A stretch of 64,000 nucleotides of DNA from Lentibacillus cibarius (GCF_005887555.1 NZ_VCIA01000001.1:2046001-2110000); one strand, 5' to 3'. Numbered from the stretch's first letter, positions 24,191 to 33,212 are shown. A program made the numbers and translations. The notes: generated by a model not told the origin, from the letters alone.

Positions 24191-25357
24191 ATGATTAAAC
24201 AATTATCCACAACCAAAGATGCTGATGCCATTTTTGCGCTGTCACAATTTGCTTTTCAGTATACGCTATCAGCAGAAGCATTTGAACATAAGAAACAAGA
24301 AGCCGAACGGCACATCATTTGGGGGTGGATGTCAGATGATGAATTAGCGGCAAAAGTGCATCTCATTCCACTATCCTGCTATATTAATGGTAAACCATTT
24401 GCCATGGGAGGTGTTAGTTCAGTTGCGACGTGGCCGGAATATCGTAGGCAAGGATTGGTAAGAAAGTTACTGCACCACGCATTAACCTATATGCGTCAAA
24501 ATGGGCAGACATTGTCTTTTCTCCACCCATTTTCGTATGCCTTCTACAGGAAATATGGCTGGGAGCATGCCTTCTCACAAAAGCAGTATAGTCTCCCTGT
24601 AACAAGCTTGAAACGGAAGTGGGACACAACCGGTTGCGTGCGTCGTATTGATTGGGATATCCATCTCTTACACGACATTTATACAGAATATGCTAAGTGT
24701 TTTAACGGAACGCTCGTCCGAGATGCGAAATGGTGGGAGGAGCGGGTGCTGCAGGATAATTGGCATAAGGCAGTTGCTTATAGTGCAGATGGGACGGCTG
24801 AAGGATACATACTTTATAAAGCAACAGATAAGAAATTAATAGTGCATGAAATGGTATACAACACCCTGAATGCGCGTATGTTGCTACTTCAATTTATTGC
24901 TAACCACGATTCCATGGCGGAAACGGTGGAAATGATTGTTCCCGAAAATGATAACCTGGCACTGCTGTTAGACGAACCAAGTTTTGAGCAAAAGATTAGC
25001 CCTTATTTTATGGCGCGGATTATTGATGTTTCCGCCTTTTTAAAGCATTATCCATTTCAGCAAGGCAGACAGGTGTCAATTGCATTACATATTGACGATG
25101 AGTTTCTCCCGGAAAACGATGGCGTGTATCAGTTAAGGCAAACTGGCTCGGAAATAAATGTGACTCGCTTACAATCGGATACGCAAAGTCAAAAGGCTAT
25201 TTATTGCAATGTACAGTACCTTACCTCTATGATGCTTGGTTTTAAACGTCCGAATGAACTGTATGATGCAGGCCTTATTCATGGGGAACAAGATGCTGTT
25301 AAGCAGCTGGATATCATAATTCCTGGGCGGCAGACCTTTTTTCCGGACTTCTTTTAA
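24191..25357 (+). CDS. GNAT acetyltransferase, Eis family
   Basis: 388 residues. The N-terminal GNAT part shows the acetyl-CoA loop region VATWPEYRRQGLVRKLLHHAL (21-residue block near 82-102), followed by FLHPFSYAFYRKYGW, a pattern typical of Eis-type enzymes. The second half fits the middle GNAT fold and a C-terminal sterol-carrier-like domain, which is the known Eis architecture. Family members acetylate amines, including aminoglycosides in Mycobacterium; substrate here is unknown. Strong AAAGGAGATG ribosome binding site. It stands alone between rpsI and the Yip1-like gene, where Bacillus has ybaJ-ybaK. Confidence 0.8.
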   Translation: MIKQLSTTKDADAIFALSQFAFQYTLSAEAFEHKKQEAERHIIWGWMSDDELAAKVHLIPLSCYINGKPFAMGGVSSVATWPEYRRQGLVRKLLHHALTYMRQNGQTLSFLHPFSYAFYRKYGWEHAFSQKQYSLPVTSLKRKWDTTGCVRRIDWDIHLLHDIYTEYAKCFNGTLVRDAKWWEERVLQDNWHKAVAYSADGTAEGYILYKATDKKLIVHEMVYNTLNARMLLLQFIANHDSMAETVEMIVPENDNLALLLDEPSFEQKISPYFMARIIDVSAFLKHYPFQQGRQVSIALHIDDEFLPENDGVYQLRQTGSEINVTRLQSDTQSQKAIYCNVQYLTSMMLGFKRPNELYDAGLIHGEQDAVKQLDIIIPGRQTFFPDFF

Positions 25358-25446
25358 CCAACTTGTGCCTTTTCCAGCTAAGGAACAACACAGTAAAGAT
25401 ACATAGAGACAGACAAAACGAATGACGTACTAGGGGAAGGATAAAT

Positions 25447-26121
25447 GTGACGTACAACGTAAAGTTAATAAAGTTTTTCTTTGCAATGGATGATAACCTG
25501 ATCAGAGTGAAAAAGGCGGAAACAGTTAAAGGATTGTGGTGGAAAGGCTTGTTGTTAATTTTACTCAGTATGGGTATCTATCTTTGGATGGCAGTTTTGG
25601 GAGTGGGGACAAGCTATATTTCTGAAGATGCAGTAGCGCTAGGATCACTTGGATATGAAGTGGGCAAGCTCTGGTTCATTATAGGTAGGATTGGTTTTGC
25701 GGTCCTATTTGCATTCCTAATACTATTTATTCCATCAATAATTTTTAACCTCATTACAAAAATTGAATACCGTAAATTAATCATTATGCAGCAGGTCGTC
25801 CTCGCTGTAATGCTGGTGGAGCGGCTTATGTGGATACCACTGGCTGTTTATGCTGGCTTGGATTGGTTCACATCACCATTGTCGTTCGGTATCATTGCTT
25901 CGTATGCATTCGATATTCCGTGGGTTATCTTCTTTTTTGGTGCTATCTCGGCTTTCCAGCTGTGGATTATTTGGTTTCAGGTTAATTTCCTGACCTATTT
26001 GTCGCCGGTAAGAAAGGGCTGGGTCTGGGCCGGTGTCGTGTTAATGCATATGCTATTTTGGGCTGGTACTGCTACCATTGCTAGTATGGATCAACATTTC
26101 ATAAGTGGGTGGTTTGCATGA
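25447..26121 (+). CDS. Multi-pass membrane protein, Yip1-like
   Basis: 224 residues from GTG 25447 (GGGGAAGG just upstream); an internal ATG at 25486 is an alternative. Five hydrophobic helices are apparent, around residues 30-50, 72-100, 112-132, 145-180 and 195-215. The layout resembles Yip1-domain proteins found beside HlyD-like adaptors in Bacillaceae, but the match is by pattern only. The stop overlaps the next start (ATGA), so the two are made together. Confidence 0.55.
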   Translation: MTYNVKLIKFFFAMDDNLIRVKKAETVKGLWWKGLLLILLSMGIYLWMAVLGVGTSYISEDAVALGSLGYEVGKLWFIIGRIGFAVLFAFLILFIPSIIFNLITKIEYRKLIIMQQVVLAVMLVERLMWIPLAVYAGLDWFTSPLSFGIIASYAFDIPWVIFFFGAISAFQLWIIWFQVNFLTYLSPVRKGWVWAGVVLMHMLFWAGTATIASMDQHFISGWFA

Positions 26122-27326
26122 ATCGAGGAAAGCTGTTCCTGGCCTTTACAGGAATTCTAATCGTTGTGAATAGTCTTTTCATCTTTTTTGATGAAGAGGG
26201 GAAAGTTTCACGTTTATCCTATGTGGAAGACTGGTCGCAAATTACTAAGAAGGACATGGTGGAAAAAACGAACACATCTGGTGTACTGACTGCTAAAAAT
26301 GTAAACCATATCTACTTTGGTAAAGATAGCGGTCGTTTTCAGAAGTTTTTGGTGGAGGAAGGCACGGCTGTAAGTGTAGGTGATCCACTGTATAAGTACC
26401 ATGTTGATAATTATGCAGCATTACACGCGGATTTGGAACGGAAGCGGCAGCAATTAACAAATGAAATACAAGCGATTGAGACAGCCATAACTTCTATAGC
26501 GAACTATCGGATTCCGGAGAAAGATATGACTGCTTTTGAAGGGGAAAAACGAACCAGTAAATCGCTAGAGACGGATTATTTAAAAGAGGAATACGTAACT
26601 GAAAAAGAGACTGAGCTTACGAATAAACAGGCACAACTAAAAAGTGTCCGGAAACAATTATCGGAATTGGAATCAACCGGGGAGACGCTGACGGTAATGA
26701 GTCCGTATCAAGGTGAAGTCACCTCCTTATCGGAATCATTGGATAATCCAGTCGTCACCATCCGTGGTACAGAATTGCAGGCAACAGGCCAGTTGACTGA
26801 GGCGCAGCGGATGCAGACTGCACCTGGCATGCCTGCAACAGTCACTATACGCGAAAATGGCACTGTTTTACGGGGGAAACTTGATGATATCGCTGAAGTT
26901 CCTGAATCAATCAGTCAGGAAGGAGCAAGTGCTTATCCTTTTAACGTGCTGTTTACTGAAGAGGCGGAAACAGAAGGGCTGTTTCCCGGTTATCATGTTA
27001 ATCTGCAAATAACGACTGATGAATCACCAGGTGCTGCCGCTGTTAGTCAAGGACAACTGTTTGGAAAAAACATATGGAAGATGACACCTGAAGGGAAACT
27101 AGCAAGACAAACCGTGCATACAGGCATTTCTATGGATGACTTGATTGAAATAACAAGTGGGGCCTCTGTTGGTGAATGGATTGCGACAAAAGACCATGGT
27201 CAATTTCGTGAAGATACGGGTTTTATCACCCCGCTTAAAATGGGTGACATAGAATGGAAACAGTTAGGGAAATATGATAATGTAAATTGGAGACGGTATA
27301 TTGTGACAGGGTTGCTGGCCAGATAA
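26118..27326 (+). CDS. HlyD/RND-type membrane fusion (adaptor) protein
   Basis: 402 residues from ATG 26118, overlapping the previous stop. One N-terminal membrane anchor (residues 5-22), a biotinyl-lipoyl half motif (FLVEEGTAVSVGDPLYKY), a charged coiled coil near 95-190, the second lipoyl half (LTVMSPYQGEVTSL) and beta-barrel domains. Such adaptors bridge a membrane transporter to the outside. No ABC or RND pump gene is adjacent, so its partner is unclear; the Yip1-like protein is the only candidate in the operon. Confidence 0.75.
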   Translation: MNRGKLFLAFTGILIVVNSLFIFFDEEGKVSRLSYVEDWSQITKKDMVEKTNTSGVLTAKNVNHIYFGKDSGRFQKFLVEEGTAVSVGDPLYKYHVDNYAALHADLERKRQQLTNEIQAIETAITSIANYRIPEKDMTAFEGEKRTSKSLETDYLKEEYVTEKETELTNKQAQLKSVRKQLSELESTGETLTVMSPYQGEVTSLSESLDNPVVTIRGTELQATGQLTEAQRMQTAPGMPATVTIRENGTVLRGKLDDIAEVPESISQEGASAYPFNVLFTEEAETEGLFPGYHVNLQITTDESPGAAAVSQGQLFGKNIWKMTPEGKLARQTVHTGISMDDLIEITSGASVGEWIATKDHGQFREDTGFITPLKMGDIEWKQLGKYDNVNWRRYIVTGLLAR

Positions 27327-27461
27327 TGTTTTAGAAGGGAAATAATGTGGTATTGTTTTTATCAATTGTTCATCGGCAGCAAGCACCAACTAATTTCTAA
27401 GGGCTGCTTTTCTGCCGGGATGAAACGGGTTATATCATGCTGAGAAGGGGGTACATACAGG

Positions 27462-27926
27462 ATGGAACTCATTTATATAGGGATTTTCTTGTTCGCTGTG
27501 GCATTCGCTGTTGTTGCTATCTTTGCTTCGGTTGCATTAAAACGTGCCGCGAACACCATGGAAACCCTCGGTGAAACATTGAGTGATGTGGAAAAGAAAA
27601 TGAACCACATTACGCCGGAGTTACAAAAAATGCTGGAAGAGACAGGCAGAACAGCAGATGATATAAATGATAAGGTCGCTGCTGCGGATGGCGTGTTTGA
27701 CTCACTTAACCATATGGGAACGTCGATAAGTGCGTGTAATCAAATGTTACATTCGAAAACAACGAAGCTTCCTGCATTCATGTCACCACGATTCATGGAC
27801 AGGCTTACAGATACCTTGAAGTGGGGGGAAGTGGCCAATCAGGTTTATCGTAAGTGGAAGAAAGATGGATTGAAGGAAAATGTTAATCCGAGCACAAGTA
27901 AAAAAATAACAAGAGATGAGGGATAA
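27462..27926 (+). CDS. DUF948-family membrane-anchored protein (first of three)
   Basis: 154 residues. One N-terminal helix (4-24), then amphipathic helices with TMETLGETLSDVEKKMNHITPEL and a polar C-terminus. DUF948 proteins (YtxG-like) are general-stress or envelope proteins of unknown function in Bacillus. GAAGGGGGT precedes it. It ends 2 bases before the next DUF948 gene. Confidence 0.75.
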   Translation: MELIYIGIFLFAVAFAVVAIFASVALKRAANTMETLGETLSDVEKKMNHITPELQKMLEETGRTADDINDKVAAADGVFDSLNHMGTSISACNQMLHSKTTKLPAFMSPRFMDRLTDTLKWGEVANQVYRKWKKDGLKENVNPSTSKKITRDEG

Positions 27927-27928
27927 TT

Positions 27929-28273
27929 ATGAGTTTAACGGGAATAGGTGTAATCCTGATAGGGGCAGCATTTCTTGTAATCGCGGTGTATGCTGCCTGG
28001 ACACTAAATAATTTAGCCAATTTGCTTCGTGGCATGGAAAAAACAGTGGAGAAGCTTCCTGACCAGCTTGATGATCTTTTTAGAGAAACCGGTACCGCGC
28101 TTAGTCAGACAAACCAGACCATTTCAGAAGTGAATGACAAGCTGCACACGCTGAGCCCGCTGTTTTACATGGTTCGTGATGTTGGGGAGGCTTCTAGAAA
28201 GTTAACCTCCCCACTGGCACGGTTTAGTGCATCCATGAGTAAGAAAATGGAACGGAATGAAAAGCAAGACTAA
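27929..28273 (+). CDS. DUF948-family membrane-anchored protein (second of three)
   Basis: 114 residues with one N-terminal helix (5-27) and a helical tail (GMEKTVEKLPDQLDDLFRETGTALSQTNQTISEVNDKL across 37-74). Paralogue of the neighbours, with the same spacing of LP and N-x-K-L motifs. Shorter at the C-terminus than the first copy. Function unknown. Confidence 0.75.
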   Translation: MSLTGIGVILIGAAFLVIAVYAAWTLNNLANLLRGMEKTVEKLPDQLDDLFRETGTALSQTNQTISEVNDKLHTLSPLFYMVRDVGEASRKLTSPLARFSASMSKKMERNEKQD

Positions 28274-28280
28274 TGAACTT

Positions 28281-28311
28281 GGGGTACCAGCCATCTTGTG
28301 GTTGGTACCCC
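28281..28311. terminator. Hairpin between convergent DUF948 genes
   Basis: GGGGTACCAGCC pairs with GGTTGGTACCCC (12 pairs, one G-U) around a 7-base loop. U-runs are weak on both sides (GTTATTTA; AAGTTCATT on the other strand), so it may be a bidirectional terminator of moderate strength. Confidence 0.6.
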
Positions 28312-28355
28312 GTTATTTATCCCGCATGATTGGAAGTCTTTGACAAAAGGTTTGT

Positions 28356-28763
28356 TTACTTTTTACGCTGCCATATGCAATAGCCTAACGCGGCAATGCC
28401 ATATACCCACTCAAGATTGTATCGTTCCATGATACGGTTATCCGTTTTGGCACGCATTTCCTGATTAATCGCTGTTGCAGACGCCGACAGTTTTTTGATT
28501 GCACTACCAATGTCACCGGCAACCTGAATAGCGGGGTTAAGTTTGCTGAGCTGCCGATTCACGTCATTAATGGCAGCAGTCCCCGAACGAAGCGTGCTGC
28601 TTGCATCTTCCATGACAGAAGCAACCTGGCCGGGAAGTTCACCGGTTGTATCCTGCAGGCTAGAAAGTAGCTCTGTCAGTTTTCTCAGTGGCTTGATTAA
28701 TAAGATAGCGACTGCAAGTGATGCCAGTCCGATAAGAAGAACCCCAATTCCTGCCCAGTCCAT
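28356..28763 (-). CDS. DUF948-family membrane-anchored protein (third of three)
   Basis: 135 residues on the minus strand, starting MDWAGIGVLLIGLASLAVAI (membrane helix) and continuing with SSLQDTTGELPGQVASVMED and NRQLSKLNPAIQVAGDIG, in line with the two plus-strand copies. The C-terminus ends in a second hydrophobic patch, YGIAALGYCIWQRKK. It converges on the other two copies. AAGGGGATTG is its ribosome binding site. Confidence 0.75.
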   Translation of the reverse strand: MDWAGIGVLLIGLASLAVAILLIKPLRKLTELLSSLQDTTGELPGQVASVMEDASSTLRSGTAAINDVNRQLSKLNPAIQVAGDIGSAIKKLSASATAINQEMRAKTDNRIMERYNLEWVYGIAALGYCIWQRKK

Positions 28764-28809
28764 TTTATCAATCCCCTTTTTATATAATTTTTACGTTAGC
28801 CCTATTTTA

Positions 28810-28837
28810 TCATAAACGGTCATCTTGTCCCATACAA
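28810..28837 (+). promoter_or_regulatory. cwlD: Possible forespore (sigma-G-like) promoter of cwlD
   Basis: TCATA (28810-28814), 16 bases, CATACAA (28831-28837), near the sigma-G pattern. CwlD is made during sporulation in Bacillus, which fits. The spacer is one base shorter than usual. Confidence 0.35.
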
Positions 28838-28873
28838 TGGTGTCAGCAGAAGGAATGATAAGGGGCGAAAGCT

Positions 28874-29590
28874 ATGGAACGATTAAAGAAGATGCTGATG
28901 TGGGGAGCAGGTTTTATTATATTGGCATTATTGATCCAATATCCAATTGAAAAGACCAATTCTACATGGGAAACATGGTCACTTCCCTTATCCGGCAAGA
29001 CGATTGTCATTGACCCCGGTCATGGTGGTGTGGACGGAGGGGCTGTTGGAAAAGATGACACACTTGAGAAAGATATAGCTCTTTCCGTCGCGAAGAAAAC
29101 ACGTGACTACTTGCAGCAATCCGGTGCCCTTGTTTACTTGACGAGGGAAACGGATAAAGATTTAGCAAAGGCTGAAACAAAAGGGCTATCACGCCGTAAA
29201 GCAGAAGATATTCGTAAACGGCTAAAGTTTATCCACGATAAGGAAGCGGATTTCTTTATCACGCTGCATTTGAATGCGCTGGGTACGGAAAAATGGCACG
29301 GAGCACAGACATTTTACTATCCAAATAAAGGTAAAAACAAACATTTGGCAGAAATGATTCAGGACGAAATCAAACGTAATCTCGAAAATACAACGCGAAC
29401 ATCGCTGGCGATCAATAACGTATATTTATTGAAAAATGCCGAAGTGCCTGGAGCCCTTGTTGAAATTGGATTCTTATCCAATCAAAAGGAACGTGAAAAC
29501 TTAAAAAGTGATACGTACCAGGAGAAAATGGCCGGTAGTATTTACGAGGGTATGCTTCGGTATATTACAGAGGAGCCGGACGATGGATGA
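28874..29590 (+). CDS. cwlD: Germination-specific N-acetylmuramoyl-L-alanine amidase CwlD
   Basis: 238 residues. With PdaA it makes muramic-delta-lactam in spore cortex. N-terminal membrane segment (7-25), then an Amidase_3 domain with zinc ligands in VIDPGHGGVDGGA (His), the glutamate of DTLEKDIAL, HLNA (His), and the catalytic Glu of LVEIGFLSN. GGGGCGAAAG precedes the ATG. The order cwlD-salA-gerD-kbaA-pdaB is the same as in Bacillus subtilis. Confidence 0.93.
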   Translation: MERLKKMLMWGAGFIILALLIQYPIEKTNSTWETWSLPLSGKTIVIDPGHGGVDGGAVGKDDTLEKDIALSVAKKTRDYLQQSGALVYLTRETDKDLAKAETKGLSRRKAEDIRKRLKFIHDKEADFFITLHLNALGTEKWHGAQTFYYPNKGKNKHLAEMIQDEIKRNLENTTRTSLAINNVYLLKNAEVPGALVEIGFLSNQKERENLKSDTYQEKMAGSIYEGMLRYITEEPDDG

Positions 29591-29647
29591 ATGATGTTTT
29601 CTTTCACAATCCCCATGATTCAAATCACTTAGAAGTCTTGTTATTTG

Positions 29648-29656
29648 TGTTATACT
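29648..29656 (+). promoter_or_regulatory. salA: Extended -10 promoter of salA
   Basis: TGTTATACT is an extended -10 element (TG, one base, TATACT) about 60 bases before salA. No clear -35 box, as is common for this promoter type. Confidence 0.45.
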
Positions 29657-29718
29657 AGCGTTGTGTGCGAATATGAAAATAAGTTGTGTATATACGCTAG
29701 AAAAGGATGTGATGAATC

Positions 29719-30780
29719 ATGTTATCAAAAGAGGACGTAAGACAGTTGCTTAATCCTGTGAATGACCCATTTTTACATAAAACACTGGAAGAAACCGGTG
29801 GCGTAAAAGAAATTACCATTAAGGAAGAAAAGAAACATGTTAGTGTAAAAATTGGTATTGCTAAAACCAATACGGCTGAACAGATGCAGTTGCAGCAGGA
29901 GATTGTCGGTATTTTGAAGAAAAATGGGGCAACAACAGTCGGACTACGGTTTGAGCAGCTTCCTGATGAAGTCATTCAAAAGTATCAGCCAGCAGCGGAA
30001 GCCGAACAGGAAAAATCACTTTTGGGTGTTACAAAACAGCCTCATTTCATCGCGGTCGCAAGCGGAAAAGGTGGCGTCGGCAAATCAACAGTAACAGTTA
30101 ATCTGGCTATGTCACTCATGCGACTTGGGAAAAAAGTCGGAATTATTGATGCGGATATATATGGATTCAGTATACCGGACATGATGGGGATTGAGAAAAG
30201 ACCACAAGTACGTGGTGAAAAGATTATACCTGTTGAACGTTTCGGTGTACAAGTTATTTCCATGGGCTTCTTTGTAGAGGACAACTCCCCGATTATTTGG
30301 CGCGGTCCAATGCTTGGCAAAATGCTTAGCAGCTTTTTCAAAGAAGTGGAATGGGGCGATTTGGATTACTTGCTGCTTGACCTTCCACCTGGAACCGGAG
30401 ATATCGCCATGGACGTCCATGAAATGATACCGAGCTGCAAGGAAGTGATTGTATCTACACCACATCCATCTGCAGCATTTGTAGCAGCACGGGCTGGACA
30501 GATGGCATTTAAAACGGAACATGACATTCTTGGTGTTATTGAGAACATGGCGTATTACGAGAGCAGGAAAACGGGAGAAAAAGAGTATGTATTCGGAAAA
30601 GGCGGCGGAGACAAGCTTGCTGAAGTACTGAAATCAAAAGTACTTGGTCGTCTGCCTTTACAGCAGCCATATGAGGATGAGGATGATTTTGCTCCATCCA
30701 TTTACCAGGAAGATCATCCACTTGGGAAAGAGTATCATAAGATTGCATCAAAAATTGTGGCAAAAGTGGAGGAAGAGTAA
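29719..30780 (+). CDS. salA: Mrp/NBP35-type P-loop ATPase SalA
   Basis: 353 residues. N-terminal MIP18/DUF59-like domain (1-90) followed by the ATPase domain with deviant Walker A SGKGGVGKST near 112-121, DADIYGFSIPDMMG and DLPPGTGDIAMDVHEM. Mrp proteins are iron-sulphur cluster carriers; the Bacillus homologue SalA also regulates scoC and exoprotease expression. The C-terminal CxxC of classical Mrp is not visible, as in SalA. Followed by a terminator. Confidence 0.92.
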   Translation: MLSKEDVRQLLNPVNDPFLHKTLEETGGVKEITIKEEKKHVSVKIGIAKTNTAEQMQLQQEIVGILKKNGATTVGLRFEQLPDEVIQKYQPAAEAEQEKSLLGVTKQPHFIAVASGKGGVGKSTVTVNLAMSLMRLGKKVGIIDADIYGFSIPDMMGIEKRPQVRGEKIIPVERFGVQVISMGFFVEDNSPIIWRGPMLGKMLSSFFKEVEWGDLDYLLLDLPPGTGDIAMDVHEMIPSCKEVIVSTPHPSAAFVAARAGQMAFKTEHDILGVIENMAYYESRKTGEKEYVFGKGGGDKLAEVLKSKVLGRLPLQQPYEDEDDFAPSIYQEDHPLGKEYHKIASKIVAKVEEE

Positions 30781-30811
30781 AAAGAGGTGGCATATCGTCA
30801 CCTCTTTCTTT
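30781..30811 (+). terminator. Terminator after salA
   Basis: AAAGAGGTG pairs with CACCTCTTT around a 9-base loop, followed by CTTTATT. It begins right at the salA stop codon. Confidence 0.8.
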
Positions 30812-30930
30812 ATTGTTTAGGAAACTGTAGAAATAGCCCGCTGTGGACGAGGCTGATACATTTCCAGCAAATGTATCGTTCCGAGCGAAAATACTGAAGA
30901 TGAGGGGGAAGCTGCGGTGATAACCTAGCA

Positions 30931-31563
30931 TTATGCACCACCGCCACCCCCTGAGCCGCCGGAACCGCCGCCTTCAGAACCACCGTCTTTTGATTTCTGT
31001 CCTTGCTGTTTCGTTTTTTCTTCAGCGGCTTTAAGAAGAATTTTTGTTATCTTTTCCTGGAAAAGCGGTGACTCGAGTGTTTTTTGAATGGTTTCTTCCA
31101 AGTGTTTACTGAATTCTTGGCTTTTCATAACTGTCAGCATTTTGTCAGTCATTTGCGGATCTTTCAGGAGATCAATCATTTGCTGTTTAAATTTGGAGTC
31201 ATTCATTAATTCCTTCATTAGCTTTTTATGCTGGTCAGTCATTGACTTTGCATACGTTTTAACAAACTTTGTATCCTCAAATAATTTTTTCCACATATCT
31301 GTTGCTTTATCAGAGGAAAGAAAGTCATTAATTGCCTTTTTGACTTCTTCCGAGTTGATGACAAGTTGTTGTTTGAGTTTTTCATCAGATAATATATCCT
31401 TAATTGCCTTTTTTCCGTCCTCTGTCTGTAATATATCAACGACCATTTTTTTCGTCGTATCGTAATCGGCCTTATCCCCACCGGTTTCCTGCCCGTTACA
31501 ACCGGAGATAATCATACCGAGTGCCAGTAACAGGGTAACAAGAATGGTACGAAACATACTCAA
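30931..31563 (-). CDS. gerD: Spore germination lipoprotein GerD
   Basis: 210 residues. The signal peptide ends in the lipobox IISGC (Cys at about 22), so it is a lipid-anchored protein. The middle has repeated helical segments, LQTEDGKKAIKDILSDEKL, LMNDSKFKQQMIDLLKDPQM and TLESPLFQEKITKILLKAA, as in GerD, which clusters nutrient receptors in the spore inner membrane. The tail is a glycine/serine run (GGGSGGSGGGGGA). The second codon pair (MSM) leaves start at either ATG. Confidence 0.92.
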   Translation of the reverse strand: MSMFRTILVTLLLALGMIISGCNGQETGGDKADYDTTKKMVVDILQTEDGKKAIKDILSDEKLKQQLVINSEEVKKAINDFLSSDKATDMWKKLFEDTKFVKTYAKSMTDQHKKLMKELMNDSKFKQQMIDLLKDPQMTDKMLTVMKSQEFSKHLEETIQKTLESPLFQEKITKILLKAAEEKTKQQGQKSKDGGSEGGGSGGSGGGGGA

Positions 31564-31583
31564 GTCCTCCTTCCTCTCGTCTT

Positions 31584-31612
31584 TACTATGTGTACAAAGG
31601 TGAAAAATATGT
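31584..31612 (-). promoter_or_regulatory. gerD: Sigma-G-type promoter of gerD
   Basis: On the minus strand ACATA (31612-31608), 17 bases, CATAGTA (31590-31584), close to the forespore sigma-G consensus. It lies about 20 bases before the gerD start. gerD is sigma-G dependent in Bacillus subtilis. Confidence 0.5.
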
Positions 31613-31688
31613 ATTTATAGAGGAAAAATAAGCATGTTCATGCTAAAATGTTGGTGGATGTTCAACATGATTTTAGGAGGAACATATT

Positions 31689-32357
31689 TTGAATAGTCGG
31701 AAATTGGCAGGATTGTTTTTTAAAACGTTAATGATTGGAGGCGTTGCGGGTTTAATCACAAGTTTTTTTGTAAAACCTGCACCCTATGCAAATAATTTAA
31801 ACCCGTTTGATTTTTTCGAACTGATCGGGCTTGTTTTCTTTTTTCTCGGTCTTGGTTTTGTTTTTAGTGTCATCAGTCAGACAGGCTTTTTTGCTTATTT
31901 ATTTATTAATCAGTTTGGATTGAGTCTGTTCCGTACATTCTGGCCAACCATACAGGTACTTTTGATTGCATTTGTGTTGTTTGACTTGGTTTATTTCCCG
32001 TATTCCAGCATGGATGGTGATATATCTGTTTTATGGTTTATTCTGATGGCGGCGGCAATTTTGGCGTATGGCTGGGTTGTTTCATCCATAAAAGCCCGTG
32101 CGACAAATCGACGAGCATTCATCCCGGCGCTGTTTTTAATGGTTGTTATGACTACTGTAGAGTGGGTTCCGGGCTTGAATGCAAACGGAACAGTCTATGC
32201 ATGGTTGATGATCATCCCTCTTCTTGTCTGTAATACGTATCAGCTGCTTGTTTTGCATAAGTTAACTGGAACTGGCGATTCAACAACTGGCACCAAGCAA
32301 AAATCGGGCGAAGCAGCTTCAAAAAACGTAAAACATAACGTAAAACCCCAATCCTAG
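31689..32357 (+). CDS. kbaA: KinB-signalling pathway activation protein KbaA
   Basis: 222 residues from a TTG start (31689) with TAGGAGG eight bases before it. Six hydrophobic helices, with NLNPFDFFELIGLVFFFLGLG early and TTVEWVPGLNANGTVYAWL late. KbaA is needed for KinB input to the sporulation phosphorelay. Same divergent arrangement with gerD as in Bacillus. The C-terminal tail (about 40 polar residues) is longer than the conserved part. Confidence 0.9.
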   Translation: MNSRKLAGLFFKTLMIGGVAGLITSFFVKPAPYANNLNPFDFFELIGLVFFFLGLGFVFSVISQTGFFAYLFINQFGLSLFRTFWPTIQVLLIAFVLFDLVYFPYSSMDGDISVLWFILMAAAILAYGWVVSSIKARATNRRAFIPALFLMVVMTTVEWVPGLNANGTVYAWLMIIPLLVCNTYQLLVLHKLTGTGDSTTGTKQKSGEAASKNVKHNVKPQS

Positions 32358-32376
32358 AAAAAAGGCATTGGGGTTT
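32343..32376 (+). terminator. Hairpin over the kbaA stop
   Basis: AAACCCCAAT pairs with ATTGGGGTTT, 14-base loop. The kbaA stop codon is in the loop. The U-run is poor (GTTTGGTT), so termination may be partial. Confidence 0.5.
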
Positions 32377-32387
32377 GGTTCCGATAT

Positions 32388-32437
32388 AAATTTAAGCGAT
32401 ACAATGTTTACCGGCAAAGTTAAGCCACATCCGGATT
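32388..32437 (+). repeat. Dispersed intergenic repeat, copy 1
   Basis: Contains GGCAAAGTTAAGCCACATCCGG preceded by AAATTTAAGCGATACAATG. It aligns almost base for base with 51022-51070 and with the complement of 33567-33619. Lies between the convergent genes kbaA and pdaB. Confidence 0.6.
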
Positions 32438-32453
32438 CAGTGTCTTTATTCGT

Positions 32454-33212
32454 CTACTTTGCGGGCTTTGATTCGGCGTGTGCCTGATTAATCAGCTCAG
32501 AAATCGATACAAATTGAAAACCTTTGTTTTTTAAACCCTGCAAAATGGTATCCAGCGCTTTAGCAGTCTGTTTAACAGAATCGGACGCGTGTAGCAGAAT
32601 TATATCGCCATTGGATGTTTGTTCCATCACCGTGTTAATGATTTGCTGTGAACCTGGGTTTTTCCAGTCATTTGGGTTGACGTTCCAATGCGTAACAGTG
32701 TATCCCTGCTTTTCAGCTAATTCTATAATTTCTTTGTTAAAGTGGCCGCTTGGTGGACGCAACAGCTCCATGTCTTCATACCCGAGTTTATCGAACACAT
32801 CTTTAGCTTGTACTAAATCTTTTCGGACTTCATCAATTTCCTGTTTCAAATAACTTTTATAACGGTAACCGAGCATTCCCAATTCATGTTCTTGTTCGGT
32901 TATCTTTTCCACAATGTCGGGATGGCGCTCAGCCCACTCACCACTCACGAAAAACGTAGCTTGTACCTGTTTCTCCTTCAGTTTCTTCAAGATGTCATGA
33001 ACTTTCTCCTCTCCCCAGCTAATATTGAAGGTTAAAGCGATTTCGGGCTCATTTTCATTCCCTTTAGTCAAAGCCAATGGATCATTTTCAGACAAAACTG
33101 AGAACGTCCCATCACGCTGAAACCATAGAAAAGAAGCAGTAAATAATGCAAATAGGATGACTGCAACATAACGTTTCCATTTTTTGAGCCGTATCGAATA
33201 AAAGTGCTTCAT
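32454..33212 (-). CDS. pdaB: Polysaccharide deacetylase-like sporulation protein PdaB
   Basis: 252 residues: a membrane anchor (14-30) followed by a NodB-homology domain. As in Bacillus PdaB, the first metal-binding motif is degenerate: TFNISWGEEK replaces the usual TFDDG, while LRPPSGHFN and ILLHASDS keep the other motifs. PdaB maintains spores after mother-cell lysis; whether it is an active deacetylase is doubtful. It faces kbaA. Confidence 0.9.
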   Translation of the reverse strand: MKHFYSIRLKKWKRYVAVILFALFTASFLWFQRDGTFSVLSENDPLALTKGNENEPEIALTFNISWGEEKVHDILKKLKEKQVQATFFVSGEWAERHPDIVEKITEQEHELGMLGYRYKSYLKQEIDEVRKDLVQAKDVFDKLGYEDMELLRPPSGHFNKEIIELAEKQGYTVTHWNVNPNDWKNPGSQQIINTVMEQTSNGDIILLHASDSVKQTAKALDTILQGLKNKGFQFVSISELINQAHAESKPAK

